Shown in pieces: positions 30,237 to 38,660 of a stretch of 45,305 nt of DNA (the first letter of the stretch is position 1; every line of letters begins with the position of its first letter). Made by a program: the position numbers and the translations under genes. The stretch lies in NCBI GenBank assembly GCA_964484135.1, contig CAZAEL010000016.1, forward strand, positions 1 to 45,305, read 5' to 3'. This DNA is from CAZAEL01 sp964484135 (GTDB lineage: Bacteria; Elusimicrobiota; Elusimicrobia; FEN-1173). The notes under the pieces are model-generated. The model was not told where the DNA came from and made no database searches. It saw only the letters and a list, made by a program, of their open reading frames with translations.

Positions 30237-31900
30237 GAAGCCCCGTACCGGTACTTCTGCAGGGCGCGGGGCGCGTACCACTCCCGGAAGTTCCAGCCCA
30301 GGCCCGCGGGCGCCACCTCGGGGCCCACGAACCGTTTGTGCACCACGGGCAGGGCCTCCGGGTAATAGAGGAAGATGTAGGGCAGGTCCCGTGCCAGGAG
30401 GGCGTGGAGGCGGTGGTAGAGGCGCCGCCGTTTCTCAAAGTCGAACTCGCGGCGGCCCTCCTCCCAGAGGCGGTCCGCCTCCTTGTTCACGTACCCCACG
30501 AAGTTGTACTGCCGGTCCCCCCGCTGGCTGGAATGCCAGATGACGTACTGGTCCGGGTCCCGGGACAGGTTCCAGCCCAGCACGATGGCGTCGAAGTTCC
30601 GCGCGTCCACGTGGTTGTGCAGAAAGGCCGACCACTCCATCACCCGCACCCCGGCCTTGACCCCGATCCGCGCGAAGTGGCTTTGCAATATGACCGCGGT
30701 CAGCTCCCGCAGTTTGTTGCCCTGGTTGGTCAGGATGGTGAACTCAAAGGGTTTCCCATTCTTGTCCAGCCATCCGTCGCCGTCGGAATCGAGCCAGCCC
30801 GCGCTTTTCAGCAGGGACCTGGCTTTTTCCGGGTCGTACGCGTAATCCCGGACTTCCGGGTCGAAGGCCCAGGAGGAGGGCGGAAAAGGGCCCGTGGCGG
30901 TCCGGCCGAAGCCCAGGAGCACCCCCTGGATGATCTCCCGCTTGTCCATGGCATGGGCCAGGGCCAGACGAACCCGCGGGTCGCGGAAGAAGGGATGCTC
31001 CAGGTTGAAGCCCAGGAAGGTGTAGGAGAAGGACGGATACCGGAACTTGTTGTACGCGCGGAAAAACTCGGGATAGGCCCGGTACTGGTCCGGCGTCAGG
31101 CCCATGGCGTCCAGGGACTGGTTGCGCAGTTCCAAGAACTGCACGGAGCTGTCCGGGATGACGCGGTAGATGAAGCGCCGGATGTGGGGCGCGCCCTCGA
31201 AATAGTCCGGGTTGGCCTCCAGCATGATCTTTTCGTCCGTCTTCCATTCCAGGAACCTGTAGGGGCCCGTGCCGATGGGCGCGCGGTTGGCCGGGTGGGT
31301 GTTGAAGTCGCCGTTCTCGAAGACATGCTTGGGGACGATGCCCACGCCCCAGGATTCCAGCGCCGGGGCGAAGGGCTCCTTGTAGGTCACGCGGACCGTG
31401 TGGGGGTCCGGGACGGACACGCTCTCCACGATCTGGTAATCCGCGCCGTGGGGCGTCTTGACCAGGGGATCCACCAGGCGCTCGTACGTGAACTTCACGT
31501 CCTCGGCCGTGAAGGGGCGGCCGTCGTGCCAGCGCACGTTCTTGCGAAGATGGAAGACGATCTCCAGCCCGCCGCGCCTGATCTCCCAGGACTCGGCCAA
31601 GTCCCCCACCAGCCGCAGGTCTTTGTCGTACTTGACCAGACCGTTGTACACCTGGGCGCAGATGTCGTTGGAGGCGGAGTCGCTGGACAGGACCGGGTTG
31701 AGGTAGGAGGCGTCGCCCAGGGAGGCCTCCACGTACGCGTCCCCGGCCGCGGGCGCGGCGCCGGAGACGGGCAGGGCCGGCTCCGGGATGGTGTCGGAGC
31801 GGCAGGAAAGGAGGAGAGGGGATAAGAAAAGAGGAATGAGGGATAAGACGAACCGCTGCGTCTGGCCTTCCGTCTTATTCCGTTGGGTTTTATCCCTCAT
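30233..31900 (-). CDS. oppA: Oligopeptide ABC transporter substrate-binding lipoprotein
   Basis: 555 residues. The signal peptide ends in a lipobox LLSC with Cys33, so the mature protein is a lipoprotein that captures peptides for OppBC. SBP_bac_5 family features: YNGLVKYDKDLRLVGDLAES, VRWHDGRPFTAEDVKFTYER, IGTGPYRFLEW, LAHAMDKREIIQGVLLGFG, and YIFLYYPEALPVVHK. DSDGDGWLDKNG at about 385 is an EF-hand-like calcium loop often found in this group. The start and signal region are encoded by a repetitive tract: ATGAGGGATAA at the start codon and its exact complement TTATCCCTCAT some 40 bases on. It follows the two M16 peptidase genes, which fits digestion and uptake of peptides. Confidence 0.95.
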   Translation of the reverse strand: MRDKTQRNKTEGQTQRFVLSLIPLFLSPLLLSCRSDTIPEPALPVSGAAPAAGDAYVEASLGDASYLNPVLSSDSASNDICAQVYNGLVKYDKDLRLVGDLAESWEIRRGGLEIVFHLRKNVRWHDGRPFTAEDVKFTYERLVDPLVKTPHGADYQIVESVSVPDPHTVRVTYKEPFAPALESWGVGIVPKHVFENGDFNTHPANRAPIGTGPYRFLEWKTDEKIMLEANPDYFEGAPHIRRFIYRVIPDSSVQFLELRNQSLDAMGLTPDQYRAYPEFFRAYNKFRYPSFSYTFLGFNLEHPFFRDPRVRLALAHAMDKREIIQGVLLGFGRTATGPFPPSSWAFDPEVRDYAYDPEKARSLLKSAGWLDSDGDGWLDKNGKPFEFTILTNQGNKLRELTAVILQSHFARIGVKAGVRVMEWSAFLHNHVDARNFDAIVLGWNLSRDPDQYVIWHSSQRGDRQYNFVGYVNKEADRLWEEGRREFDFEKRRRLYHRLHALLARDLPYIFLYYPEALPVVHKRFVGPEVAPAGLGWNFREWYAPRALQKYRYGAS

Positions 31901-31903
31901 CCC

Positions 31904-33208
31904 TTATTTCTTTGATCGCAGTTTGACGGTGACGGCCGGCTGGACGAAGAGGTGTTCCGCGGCCCGGCGCACGTCCGCGGCGGTGACGGCTTCGATCTCC
32001 TTCAAATAAACGGCGTCGTGCCCGTGGCCCTTGCCGAGGATTTCCCACCACCCCAGGTACCAGGCGATTTTCCCGTTGGTCTGGTGGTCCATCATGTAGT
32101 GGCCCCGGATGTACCGCTTGGCGTTTTGGAGGGCGGTCTCGGACAGGGGGTTGCGCAGGAAGTCCTTGATCAGGCCGAGCACTTTTTTCTGGGCCTCGTC
32201 CAGGTTTTTGGGGTCGGTCCCGGCGTAGATCACGAAGGCGCTGCCCAGCCGCCGGGACGGATAGAAGGAGGACACCTCGTACGCCAGGCCGCCTTCCTCG
32301 CGCACCACCTGGAACAGCGGCGAGCTCATGCCCCCGCCCAGCATGGCGTTCAGCACCTTGACCGCGGCGTAGTCCGGGGTCGTGGAGCCCGGCGCCGGAT
32401 ACGCGGTCATGAAATAGGACTGCTCGAAGGGGCGGTTTTCCTCGATCAGGCGGGGCTTGGCGGGGTACGCGGGCTTGTCCGCCGGGGCGGCCTTGGGGGG
32501 CTCTCCGGCGGGCCATTTCTTGCAGAGGCCGAGAAGGAGCGCTTCCACCTTTTTGGCCGGGACGTTGCCCACGGTGACGAAGACCGCGCCTTGCGGCGAG
32601 ATGCATTTCTTGTGCCACCGCACGAGGTCCTCCCGCTTCAGGGCGGACACGGTGGCCTCGGTCCCCTCGGCGGGCCGGCCGTACGGGTGGTCCCCGAAGA
32701 TGCCCGCCTGGAGCATGTCGTACGCCACGCTGAAGATCTGCTCCTGCTTGGCGCGGATGTCGTTCAGCTGGGCCCGTTTTTCCTTCTCGAACTCGTCCGG
32801 GGGAAAGGAGGGGTTCAGCAGCACGTCCTGGAACAGGTCCATCAGTTGCGGGAATTTGTCGGAGACGACCTGCCCGCTCATCTCCCAATGGTCCTCTTCG
32901 CCGCCCGCGTTGAGCGCCGCGCCCAGGGATTCCGCCTCCTGGGCGATGCGGAGCGCGGACCGCTGGGCCGTGCCCTTGAACATCACCGCGGTCATCAGGT
33001 CGGTGACGCCGGCCTTGGCCGCGTCCTCCCGCAGGCTCCCGCCCGGGAAGAACACGCGGAAGGCCATGATCCTGTTGTGCCGGACCGGCTTGTGGATCCA
33101 CAAAAGCCCGTTGGGGAGCGTTTTGACCTGGACCTCTTTGGCGTCGGATCGGGAAGCGGGGAGCGTCAGCATGACGAGGGTCGAAAGCAGGAGGGGACGG
33201 ATCGCCAT
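31904..33208 (-). CDS. M16 family peptidase, non-zinc partner subunit
   Basis: 434 residues from the ATG at 33208, which shares a base with the upstream stop (TGATG). The long open frame further upstream belongs to the frame-shifted shadow of the partner gene. Signal peptide LLLSTLVMLTLPASRSDA. The M16 fold is evident (FFPGGSLREDAAKAGVTDLM then TAVMFKGTAQ), but the HxxEH zinc motif is replaced (no His or Glu in TDLMTAVMFKGT). It keeps the C-domain Arg/Tyr signature VREEGGLAYEVSSFY. In two-subunit M16B enzymes one chain holds zinc and the other the R/Y pair; this would be the latter. It acts in the periplasm with the neighbour. Confidence 0.9.
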   Translation of the reverse strand: MAIRPLLLSTLVMLTLPASRSDAKEVQVKTLPNGLLWIHKPVRHNRIMAFRVFFPGGSLREDAAKAGVTDLMTAVMFKGTAQRSALRIAQEAESLGAALNAGGEEDHWEMSGQVVSDKFPQLMDLFQDVLLNPSFPPDEFEKEKRAQLNDIRAKQEQIFSVAYDMLQAGIFGDHPYGRPAEGTEATVSALKREDLVRWHKKCISPQGAVFVTVGNVPAKKVEALLLGLCKKWPAGEPPKAAPADKPAYPAKPRLIEENRPFEQSYFMTAYPAPGSTTPDYAAVKVLNAMLGGGMSSPLFQVVREEGGLAYEVSSFYPSRRLGSAFVIYAGTDPKNLDEAQKKVLGLIKDFLRNPLSETALQNAKRYIRGHYMMDHQTNGKIAWYLGWWEILGKGHGHDAVYLKEIEAVTAADVRRAAEHLFVQPAVTVKLRSKK

Positions 33209-34515
33209 CAACGGCCGTTTTCGGCGGCGGGCATCAGCACCACGCCCGACAGCTCGCGCCCTTGAAAGTAGCGGCTGAGAAGGGCCTTCAGGTCCTCGAG
33301 CGTGACGCGCTCCAGGTCCCTCACATAGGTCTTGGACATCTGGGGCCGGTCCAGCGTGGCGTAGAACCCCCACTGGGAGGCCTGGCCGTGGTACGTCTCC
33401 TGGGAAAAGAGCCAGGAACTGCGCAGCTGGGCCTTGGCCCGCTCCAGCTCGTCGGGCCGGAACCCGTCGGTCTCCGCGTCGTTCAGCAGGAGGTAGATGT
33501 CGTTGGGCAGGGAGCGGGCCTTTTCCGGCGGGCATTCCGCGAAGATGCCGAAGGCCCCGGAGCCCGCGTGGGTGATGAAGCTGGCCCCGATGTTCCACAC
33601 GGACCGCTTCTCCTCCCGCAGCGTCTGGAACAGGCGGGAGCTGTTCCCCCCGCCCAGGACCGTGGCCAGCACGTCCATGGCCACCTGCTGGGGATCGCTC
33701 AACGTGGGGCCGATGAAGCCCACGGCCACGTGGGCCTGCTGGGCCGGACGGGAAATCTGCTTGAGCCTTCGTCCCTCGGGCTGGGGCTCCAGGAGGGGCG
33801 GCAGGGGAGGCCGCGGTGTCCGGGGCAGGCCGCCGAAGAGCCGTTTGATCTCTTTCTTGACCCGCGACGCCTTCACGTCGCCGGCCACGACCACCACCAT
33901 GTTCTCCGGCACGTAATAGTCCCGGTGCTGGCGGATCATCACGTCCCGCGTCATGCGGGTGATGGTCTCCACGCTGCCGATGACCTGCTGTTTGTAGGGC
34001 GTGTGGTGGTAAAGGGTTTCCAGGAAGGCGTCCCACAGGTCCGACTGGGGGTTGTCGTTCCGGCGCTTGATCTCCTCCAGGATGACCTTGCGCTCCTTCT
34101 CGAACTCCTCGGGCGGGAACGCGGGGTACAGCACCGATTCGGCCAGGACGGGGAACGCCTCCCCGAAGCTGTCCGAGGGCATGTCGATGTAATAGTGGGT
34201 CATCTCGGCGCCGGTGGCCGCGTTGATGCTCCCGCCGCGGGTCTCCACCACCTCCGCGATCTGGCCCGCCGACAGGTTCTTGGTGCCCTTGAAGATCATG
34301 TGCTCCAAAAAGTGGGACACGCCCGAGGTCTCGGCGTTCTCATTGACGCCGCCGCACCGCACCCAGATCTGCATGGACACCACCGGCGAGGCGTGGTCCT
34401 CCAGCACCACGTACCGCAGGCCGTTGGACAGGCGGTTCAGGGCGTCGGCGCGGGCGGAAACGGGCAGGGCGGCGAGGGCCATCAGGGAGAGGAGTGCGGG
34501 TCGTTTAAGGTTCAA
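33208..34515 (-). CDS. M16 family zinc peptidase, catalytic subunit
   Basis: 435 residues. Signal peptide LLSLMALAALPVSARA. The inverted zinc motif HFLEH at 68-72 with the downstream ligand Glu148 (76 residues after His72, as in the family) marks it as active. VVLEDHASPVVSMQIWVRCG, GGSINAATGAEMTHYYIDMP and VLGGGNSSRLFQTLREE are standard M16B landmarks. The position of the substrate-binding Tyr reads Trp (REEKRSVWNIG), while the partner gene has the Tyr. It is coupled to the partner by a TGATG junction and lies upstream of the peptide importer, so the product may trim peptides in the periplasm for import. Confidence 0.95.
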   Translation of the reverse strand: MNLKRPALLSLMALAALPVSARADALNRLSNGLRYVVLEDHASPVVSMQIWVRCGGVNENAETSGVSHFLEHMIFKGTKNLSAGQIAEVVETRGGSINAATGAEMTHYYIDMPSDSFGEAFPVLAESVLYPAFPPEEFEKERKVILEEIKRRNDNPQSDLWDAFLETLYHHTPYKQQVIGSVETITRMTRDVMIRQHRDYYVPENMVVVVAGDVKASRVKKEIKRLFGGLPRTPRPPLPPLLEPQPEGRRLKQISRPAQQAHVAVGFIGPTLSDPQQVAMDVLATVLGGGNSSRLFQTLREEKRSVWNIGASFITHAGSGAFGIFAECPPEKARSLPNDIYLLLNDAETDGFRPDELERAKAQLRSSWLFSQETYHGQASQWGFYATLDRPQMSKTYVRDLERVTLEDLKALLSRYFQGRELSGVVLMPAAENGR

Positions 34516-34551
34516 AGAGGAAGGCGGGCCTTGGGTTTTTCGCTTCCTTCG

Positions 34552-34785
34552 TCAAATGGCCGTGGTGACCAGGGTCTCGGTGCTGGCGATGCCGGGGATG
34601 GCGCGGATCTGTTCGATCACCACGTGCGTCATGGCGCGGATGTCCTCGGCCTCGATGTCCACCACCAGGTCCCACCGGCCGTACACCGCGGACACGTGCG
34701 CCACGCCCTTGATCTCCTTGATCTGTTTCAGGGTCTGTTTTTCCTTGCCGGCGTTGAGCCGGACCAAGACCAAGCCTGTAATCAT
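34552..34785 (-). CDS. Stand-alone Lrp/AsnC ligand-binding (RAM) domain protein
   Basis: 77 residues, only the C-terminal RAM domain of Lrp/AsnC regulators, with no helix-turn-helix: GLVLVRLNAGKEKQTLKQIK ... GVAHVSAVYGRWDLVVDIEA ... GIASTETLVT. Such proteins form ring oligomers that bind amino acids at subunit interfaces and may modulate full-length Lrp proteins or enzymes. Its location just upstream of the M16-opp peptide genes is suggestive of amino-acid sensing, but no mechanism is visible. Confidence 0.9.
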   Translation of the reverse strand: MITGLVLVRLNAGKEKQTLKQIKEIKGVAHVSAVYGRWDLVVDIEAEDIRAMTHVVIEQIRAIPGIASTETLVTTAI

Positions 34786-34800
34786 TTTGGCGTTGCCTCC

Positions 34801-35505
34801 CTATTTGCGAAATCTGTCCGTCAAATTCTTGGGAAAGCCGATGTCCGCCACGAGAAGCCGCCCCACCCAAGGGCGGGCGGCCCTTTTCAGCAGCCCTTTT
34901 TTGGGGAGCGCCATGGTGACCGTGGCCCGCGCCCGCGCCGCGTTTTCATGGACTTCCCCCGTGTCCGCGTCCAGGCCGGAAGGCACGTCCACGGCCAGGA
35001 CCGGCCGGCGCAGGCCGTTGATCAGGGAGATGAGGGCGCGGTAGGGCTCCCGCAGCGGACCTTGCGCGCCCGTGCCCAGCAGGGCGTCCACCAATGTGGG
35101 CGCGGGACCGATAAATCTTAACAACTTTTTGGGGTTTTGAAAAACCATGTGGGGGATTTTCATGGCCTTGACCCCCTTCCAATGGCAAAGCGCGTCCCCC
35201 GCGTACCGGGCCGGCGGCCGGGCCAGGACCACCCGGACCTTCCATCCGGCGTTGGCCAGGAGGCGCGCCGCCGCGAGGCCGTCCCCGCCGTTGTTCCCCC
35301 CGCCGCAAAAAATCGCCGCCGAGGGGCCTTTGAAAAACCGCAAGGCGCATTCCGCCGCGGCCCGGCCCGCGTTTTCCATGAGCACCGCGCCCGGCAGGCC
35401 GAACCGTCCCATGGCCTCCCGGTCCAGGGCCCGCATTCGGGCGGCGGTCACGGCCCTGTATTGACCGGCGGGGACAAAGGGAGAAAGAAACGCGGGCGGC
35501 GTCAC
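34801..35505 (-). CDS. nnrE: NAD(P)H-hydrate epimerase (YjeF N-terminal domain)
   Basis: 234 residues, starting at a GTG at 35505. It epimerises S- and R-NAD(P)HX, the first step in repair of hydrated nicotinamide cofactors. Motifs: LDREAMGRFGLPGAVLMENA at the N-terminus, FCGGGNNGGDGLAAARLL (nucleotide-binding loop), LVDALLGTGAQGPLREPYRA, and VLAVDVPSGLDADTGEVHEN. In many bacteria this domain is fused to the ADP-dependent dehydratase (NnrD); here only the epimerase half is present and no dehydratase is in the window. Confidence 0.95.
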   Translation of the reverse strand: MTPPAFLSPFVPAGQYRAVTAARMRALDREAMGRFGLPGAVLMENAGRAAAECALRFFKGPSAAIFCGGGNNGGDGLAAARLLANAGWKVRVVLARPPARYAGDALCHWKGVKAMKIPHMVFQNPKKLLRFIGPAPTLVDALLGTGAQGPLREPYRALISLINGLRRPVLAVDVPSGLDADTGEVHENAARARATVTMALPKKGLLKRAARPWVGRLLVADIGFPKNLTDRFRK

Positions 35506-35512
35506 CGGGCTC

Positions 35513-35893
35513 TCACAGGGGCCCGCCGGAAGCCGGGGGCTCCTCGTCCGCCGGCGGGGCGTCCGTTTTCAAACGGTCCCGCGCGCCCAGGTACGCGTCG
35601 AAGGCCGAATAGACCCAGGTGACGGTCATGAGCAGGTTGAAGGTGACCAGGGACGTGGAGTTGCGGCGCATGATCTCCTCTGTCAGCATCCGCGCCTGTT
35701 CGATGTCGAAGGCCGACATGTCCGCCGGCAGGGAGTGCAGCAGGTCCCGGCCCGCGCCCATGACCAGGGACAGGCCGAACAGGAGGGTGAGGCCGATGAG
35801 GACGAGGCCTTTCTTGAATTCCCGGTTGTAGATCTGCCCCGCGCCCGGCCACACCAGGGCGGACAAGAGCGCCGCGATGATGGGTTGTTTCAT
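35513..35893 (-). CDS. Small membrane protein (TM2/DUF5683-like)
   Basis: 126 residues. The N-terminus PIIAALLSALVWPGAGQIYN with REFKKGLVLIGLTLLFGLSL is the 'l.PG.GQ.Yn....kg' motif of TM2/DUF5683-type proteins, whose function is unknown. A loop is followed by a second hydrophobic stretch (LVTFNLLMTVTWVYSAFDAY) and an acidic, Pro-rich tail. It ends eight bases before nnrE and is probably co-transcribed. Confidence 0.8.
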   Translation of the reverse strand: MKQPIIAALLSALVWPGAGQIYNREFKKGLVLIGLTLLFGLSLVMGAGRDLLHSLPADMSAFDIEQARMLTEEIMRRNSTSLVTFNLLMTVTWVYSAFDAYLGARDRLKTDAPPADEEPPASGGPL

Positions 35894-35978
35894 AAAAAGG
35901 CGCCCGTGGACCGAGGCCGGATGTCCGAAGAAAAAGGGCGGGGATGGCCGCGGAGTTCGGGCCGCGGACTTCGGATTG

Positions 35979-37700
35979 TTATGAACTCAACCATTCCCGC
36001 AGCTCCGGCCAGGTCTTGGTGTTGAGCAAATCCGTCTTTTCCAGCCAGGCGCGGCGCGCCACGGTCACGGCCGTGGCCATATAGTCCAATTGCTCCATGG
36101 CGTGGGCGTCGGTGTTGGCGGCCAGGGGCGCGCCCCGCTTCTTGGCGGCCAGGGCGTGCACGTCGTACAGGTCCTGGCGGTCGGGCTGGCCGTTGATCTC
36201 AAGGGCGGTGCCGGTGCGGGCCGCGCCCTCGATCACCTGCGCGATGTCCACGGCGTACGCCTCGCGCCGGCCCAGGAGCCGGCCGGTCAGATGGCCGATG
36301 CAGTCCACGTGAGGGTTCTCCATGGCCCTCAGCACCCGGCGGGTGATCTGCTCCTCGGTCTGGCGGAAGCCCGTGTGCACCGAGCCCACCACCACGTCCA
36401 GCTTTTCCAAAATCTCGTCGGGGTAGTCCATGCGGCCGTCGGACAGGATGTCCACCTCGGAGCTGCACAGCACCCGGATGTCCTTCTGTTTTTTGTTCAA
36501 GGCCGCGATGCGGTCCATTTTCTTCCGCAGGCGGGCCGGCTCCAGGCCCTTGGCCACCTTGAGGGACTGGGAATGGTCCGCCACCGCGTACCACTCCCAC
36601 CCCTTGGCCCGGGCCGCCTTCACCATGTCCTCCAAATCGTGGGCGCCGTCCGACTCCGTGGTGTGGTTGTGGAAACAGCCCTTGATGTCCTTCTCCTCCA
36701 CCAGCCGGGGCAGGCGGTTTTGCTCCGCGGCCTCGATTTCCCCCCGGTCCTCCCGCAGCTCCGGCGGGATGTACGCCAGCCCCAGCTTTTTGTAGATCTC
36801 CTCCTCGGTCCTGCCCGCCAGCGGGCGGCTCTGTTTTTTGTCCGACGCGCGGAAGAGCCCGTACTCGTTGACGGTGTACCCCAGGCGCTGGGCCCGCTCC
36901 CTGAGCTTCACGTTGTGCTCCTTGGACCCGGTGAAGTACTGCAGGGCCGCGCCGAAACAGTCCGGCTCCACCACCCGCAGGTCGCATTGCACGCCGTTTT
37001 TCAAAAGCACGCTGGACTTGGTCCCGCCCGCGCCCAGCACCCTCTGCACCCCAGGCAGTTTGGTGAACCGCCCGATCACGGCCTCGGCTTTGCGGGAGGC
37101 GCACAAAACGTCCAAATCCCCCACGGTCTCCTTGCCGCGCCGCAGGGAGCCGGCGGGCTCAAGCTGCAGAATGCCCGGGGCTCCTTTCAATTCCGCCAGG
37201 ATGTCCTTCATGAGCAGGCGCGCTTCCCAGAGCAGGATGCGCTTGGCGCTCTCCTGGGCGAAATTGACGCCCTGCAAAATGTTGGCCTCGATCTTTTCCC
37301 CCAGCCCCGGCAGGCCCCGCAGTTTCCCCTCCTGCGCCGCTTTTTTGAGCTTCTCCGCGGAATCGATTTTCAGGGTTTCGTAAAGCAGGCGGGCCCGCTT
37401 GGGCCCCAGCCCCGGCACGCGGAGCAGGTTCAGGAGGCCCTCGGGGAATTTTTTGCGCAGTTCCCGGTGTTCCTTGACCTGGCCGGTCTTGACGAACTCC
37501 TCGATCTTGTCCGCGATGCCCCTGCCGATGCCGGCCAGCCCCAGCAGTTCCTCCCGGGGGGTTTGGCCGATGTCCTTGGGCAGGCCTTCGATGATCTGGG
37601 CGGCTTTTTGGTACGCGCGGATGCGGAACACGTTGTCCTGGTCCAGCTCCAGGAGCACCGCCATTTCCGAGAGAACCTCTGCGAAGGGTTTATTGAGCAT
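35979..37700 (-). CDS. polX: DNA polymerase X family with PHP domain
   Basis: 573 residues, the standard bacterial PolX length. Order: helix-hairpin-helix/8-kDa-like region (1-140; GLAGIGRGIADKIEEFVKTG, VPGLGPKRARLLYETLKIDS), polymerase beta-like palm and thumb (about 150-315; GSLRRGKETVGDLDVL, then CDLRVVEPDCFGAALQYFTG), and a PHP domain (about 335-573; CFHNHTTESDGAHDLEDMVK, VADHSQS, SSEVDIL, VVGSVHTG, NTDAHAM). It fills gaps in base-excision repair, and PHP gives Mn-dependent 3'-5' exonuclease. The first PHP motif reads HNH rather than the usual DLHxH. There is no Shine-Dalgarno, and a TATAAT lies at 37715-37720. Confidence 0.95.
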   Translation of the reverse strand: MLNKPFAEVLSEMAVLLELDQDNVFRIRAYQKAAQIIEGLPKDIGQTPREELLGLAGIGRGIADKIEEFVKTGQVKEHRELRKKFPEGLLNLLRVPGLGPKRARLLYETLKIDSAEKLKKAAQEGKLRGLPGLGEKIEANILQGVNFAQESAKRILLWEARLLMKDILAELKGAPGILQLEPAGSLRRGKETVGDLDVLCASRKAEAVIGRFTKLPGVQRVLGAGGTKSSVLLKNGVQCDLRVVEPDCFGAALQYFTGSKEHNVKLRERAQRLGYTVNEYGLFRASDKKQSRPLAGRTEEEIYKKLGLAYIPPELREDRGEIEAAEQNRLPRLVEEKDIKGCFHNHTTESDGAHDLEDMVKAARAKGWEWYAVADHSQSLKVAKGLEPARLRKKMDRIAALNKKQKDIRVLCSSEVDILSDGRMDYPDEILEKLDVVVGSVHTGFRQTEEQITRRVLRAMENPHVDCIGHLTGRLLGRREAYAVDIAQVIEGAARTGTALEINGQPDRQDLYDVHALAAKKRGAPLAANTDAHAMEQLDYMATAVTVARRAWLEKTDLLNTKTWPELREWLSS

Positions 37701-37714
37701 GGTTGGAAAAAGAG

Positions 37715-37720
37715 ATTATA
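37715..37720 (-). promoter_or_regulatory. Possible -10 box for polX
   Basis: Perfect TATAAT on the minus strand, 15 bases before the polX ATG; no good -35 is at the right distance. The expected start leaves a leader under ten bases and no ribosome site, so the transcript may be nearly leaderless. Confidence 0.3.
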
Positions 37721-37780
37721 GAATTTTTTGGACGGGATAATTCCGCGCAAGCTTGCTGCATGGCAGGCCCCCCTGTTTTT

Positions 37781-37819
37781 CCCCTCTCCCGCTTGCGGGA
37801 GAGAATGGAGGGTGAGGGC
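37781..37819. repeat. REP-like palindrome of the CCCTCACCCT/CTCTCCC family
   Basis: Plus strand: CCCCTCTCCCGCTTGCGGGA, then GAGAATGGAGGGTGAGGGC. The perfect stem CTCTCCCGC/GCGGGAGAG is flanked by GGGTGAGGGC. Same family as 3801-3826 and 3944-3983. It lies between the AmrB gene stop (37821) and polX. Confidence 0.75.
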
Positions 37820-37820
37820 T

Positions 37821-38660
37821 TTATGTCGTCAACAAAACGCCCGCGTACCCCACGGCCACGTCCCGGTCGCCGGACACGTCGCTGGAGGTGGCGTACGCCA
37901 GGGTGTCGGCCCGGGCCGCGCCCAACATTTTGGCCGCGTGCAGGACCGCGGCCGCGGGCCCGGCCCCGCACATGGTCAGCGCGTGTTTTTTGACGGTCTG
38001 CAGCAGGCCGGGGCCGTCCAGGGATTCGATTTGTTCCAGGGCCAGGCGGTCCTGCCGCCGGGCGAAGGCGTCGGCCGTGAGCCCCTTGGGCGGTTTGTTC
38101 CGATATTCGGCGCCCACGTGGGACAGGTCGCTGGTGGCCACGAGGAAAACTTTCCGGGGCGTTTGGCGGACGATGTCGGCCAGGGTTTCCCCCAGCCCGC
38201 GGCATAGGGCCGGGTCGGGCATCTGCATCAACAGGGGCACGACGCGGGCCTTCGGAAAAAGCCGGGCCAAAAAGGGCGTCTGCACCTCCAGACAGTGTTC
38301 GTCCGCGTGGGCGAAGGGGTCTTCCCGGATTTCCGGAAGGGCGTTCATGAGTTTTCGCGAAATTTCATGGTCCACGGACAAGGGACCCAGGGGCGTTTCC
38401 CAGGCGTCCGCGCCGGACAGGCTCAAGGGATGTCCCCGCGAAAAATGGTTCACGCCCAGCAGAACGTACGTTTCCGCCTCGGGAACGCGGGCGTACACCC
38501 GCCCCGCCACCCGGCCCGAATACACCCACCCCGCGTGGGGGCAGATGGCGGCCATGGCCTTGTCGTCGGGCGTTTTTGGCGGGAGGTAGGACGCGATCTC
38601 GTCCGGGTCGGTGGGGTACCATCTGCCGCCCAGGCGGGCGGGCCTGGTTTTATTTCGCAC
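37821..38660 (-). CDS. amrB: AmmeMemoRadiSam system protein B (MEMO-like)
   Basis: 279 residues. MEMO family, related to non-haem iron dioxygenases: CPHAGWVYSGRVAGRVYARV near the N-terminus, VLLGVNHFSRGHPLSLSGAD, HADEHCLEVQTPFLARLFPK, VATSDLSHVGAEYRNKPPKG and LTMCGAGPAAAVLHAAKMLG are all family signatures with the metal-site His and Cys residues. The system usually also has an AMMECR1 protein and a radical-SAM protein; neither is in view. Physiological role in bacteria is unclear. It overlaps the 3' end of the endonuclease V gene by 11 bases. Confidence 0.95.
   Translation of the reverse strand: MRNKTRPARLGGRWYPTDPDEIASYLPPKTPDDKAMAAICPHAGWVYSGRVAGRVYARVPEAETYVLLGVNHFSRGHPLSLSGADAWETPLGPLSVDHEISRKLMNALPEIREDPFAHADEHCLEVQTPFLARLFPKARVVPLLMQMPDPALCRGLGETLADIVRQTPRKVFLVATSDLSHVGAEYRNKPPKGLTADAFARRQDRLALEQIESLDGPGLLQTVKKHALTMCGAGPAAAVLHAAKMLGAARADTLAYATSSDVSGDRDVAVGYAGVLLTT

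Noticed and set aside
31904..34036. A 710-residue minus-strand frame that would join both M16 genes
   Set aside because: Its N-terminal 270 residues are an out-of-frame shadow of the catalytic M16 gene; the real start at 33208 has a signal peptide and a TGATG junction.
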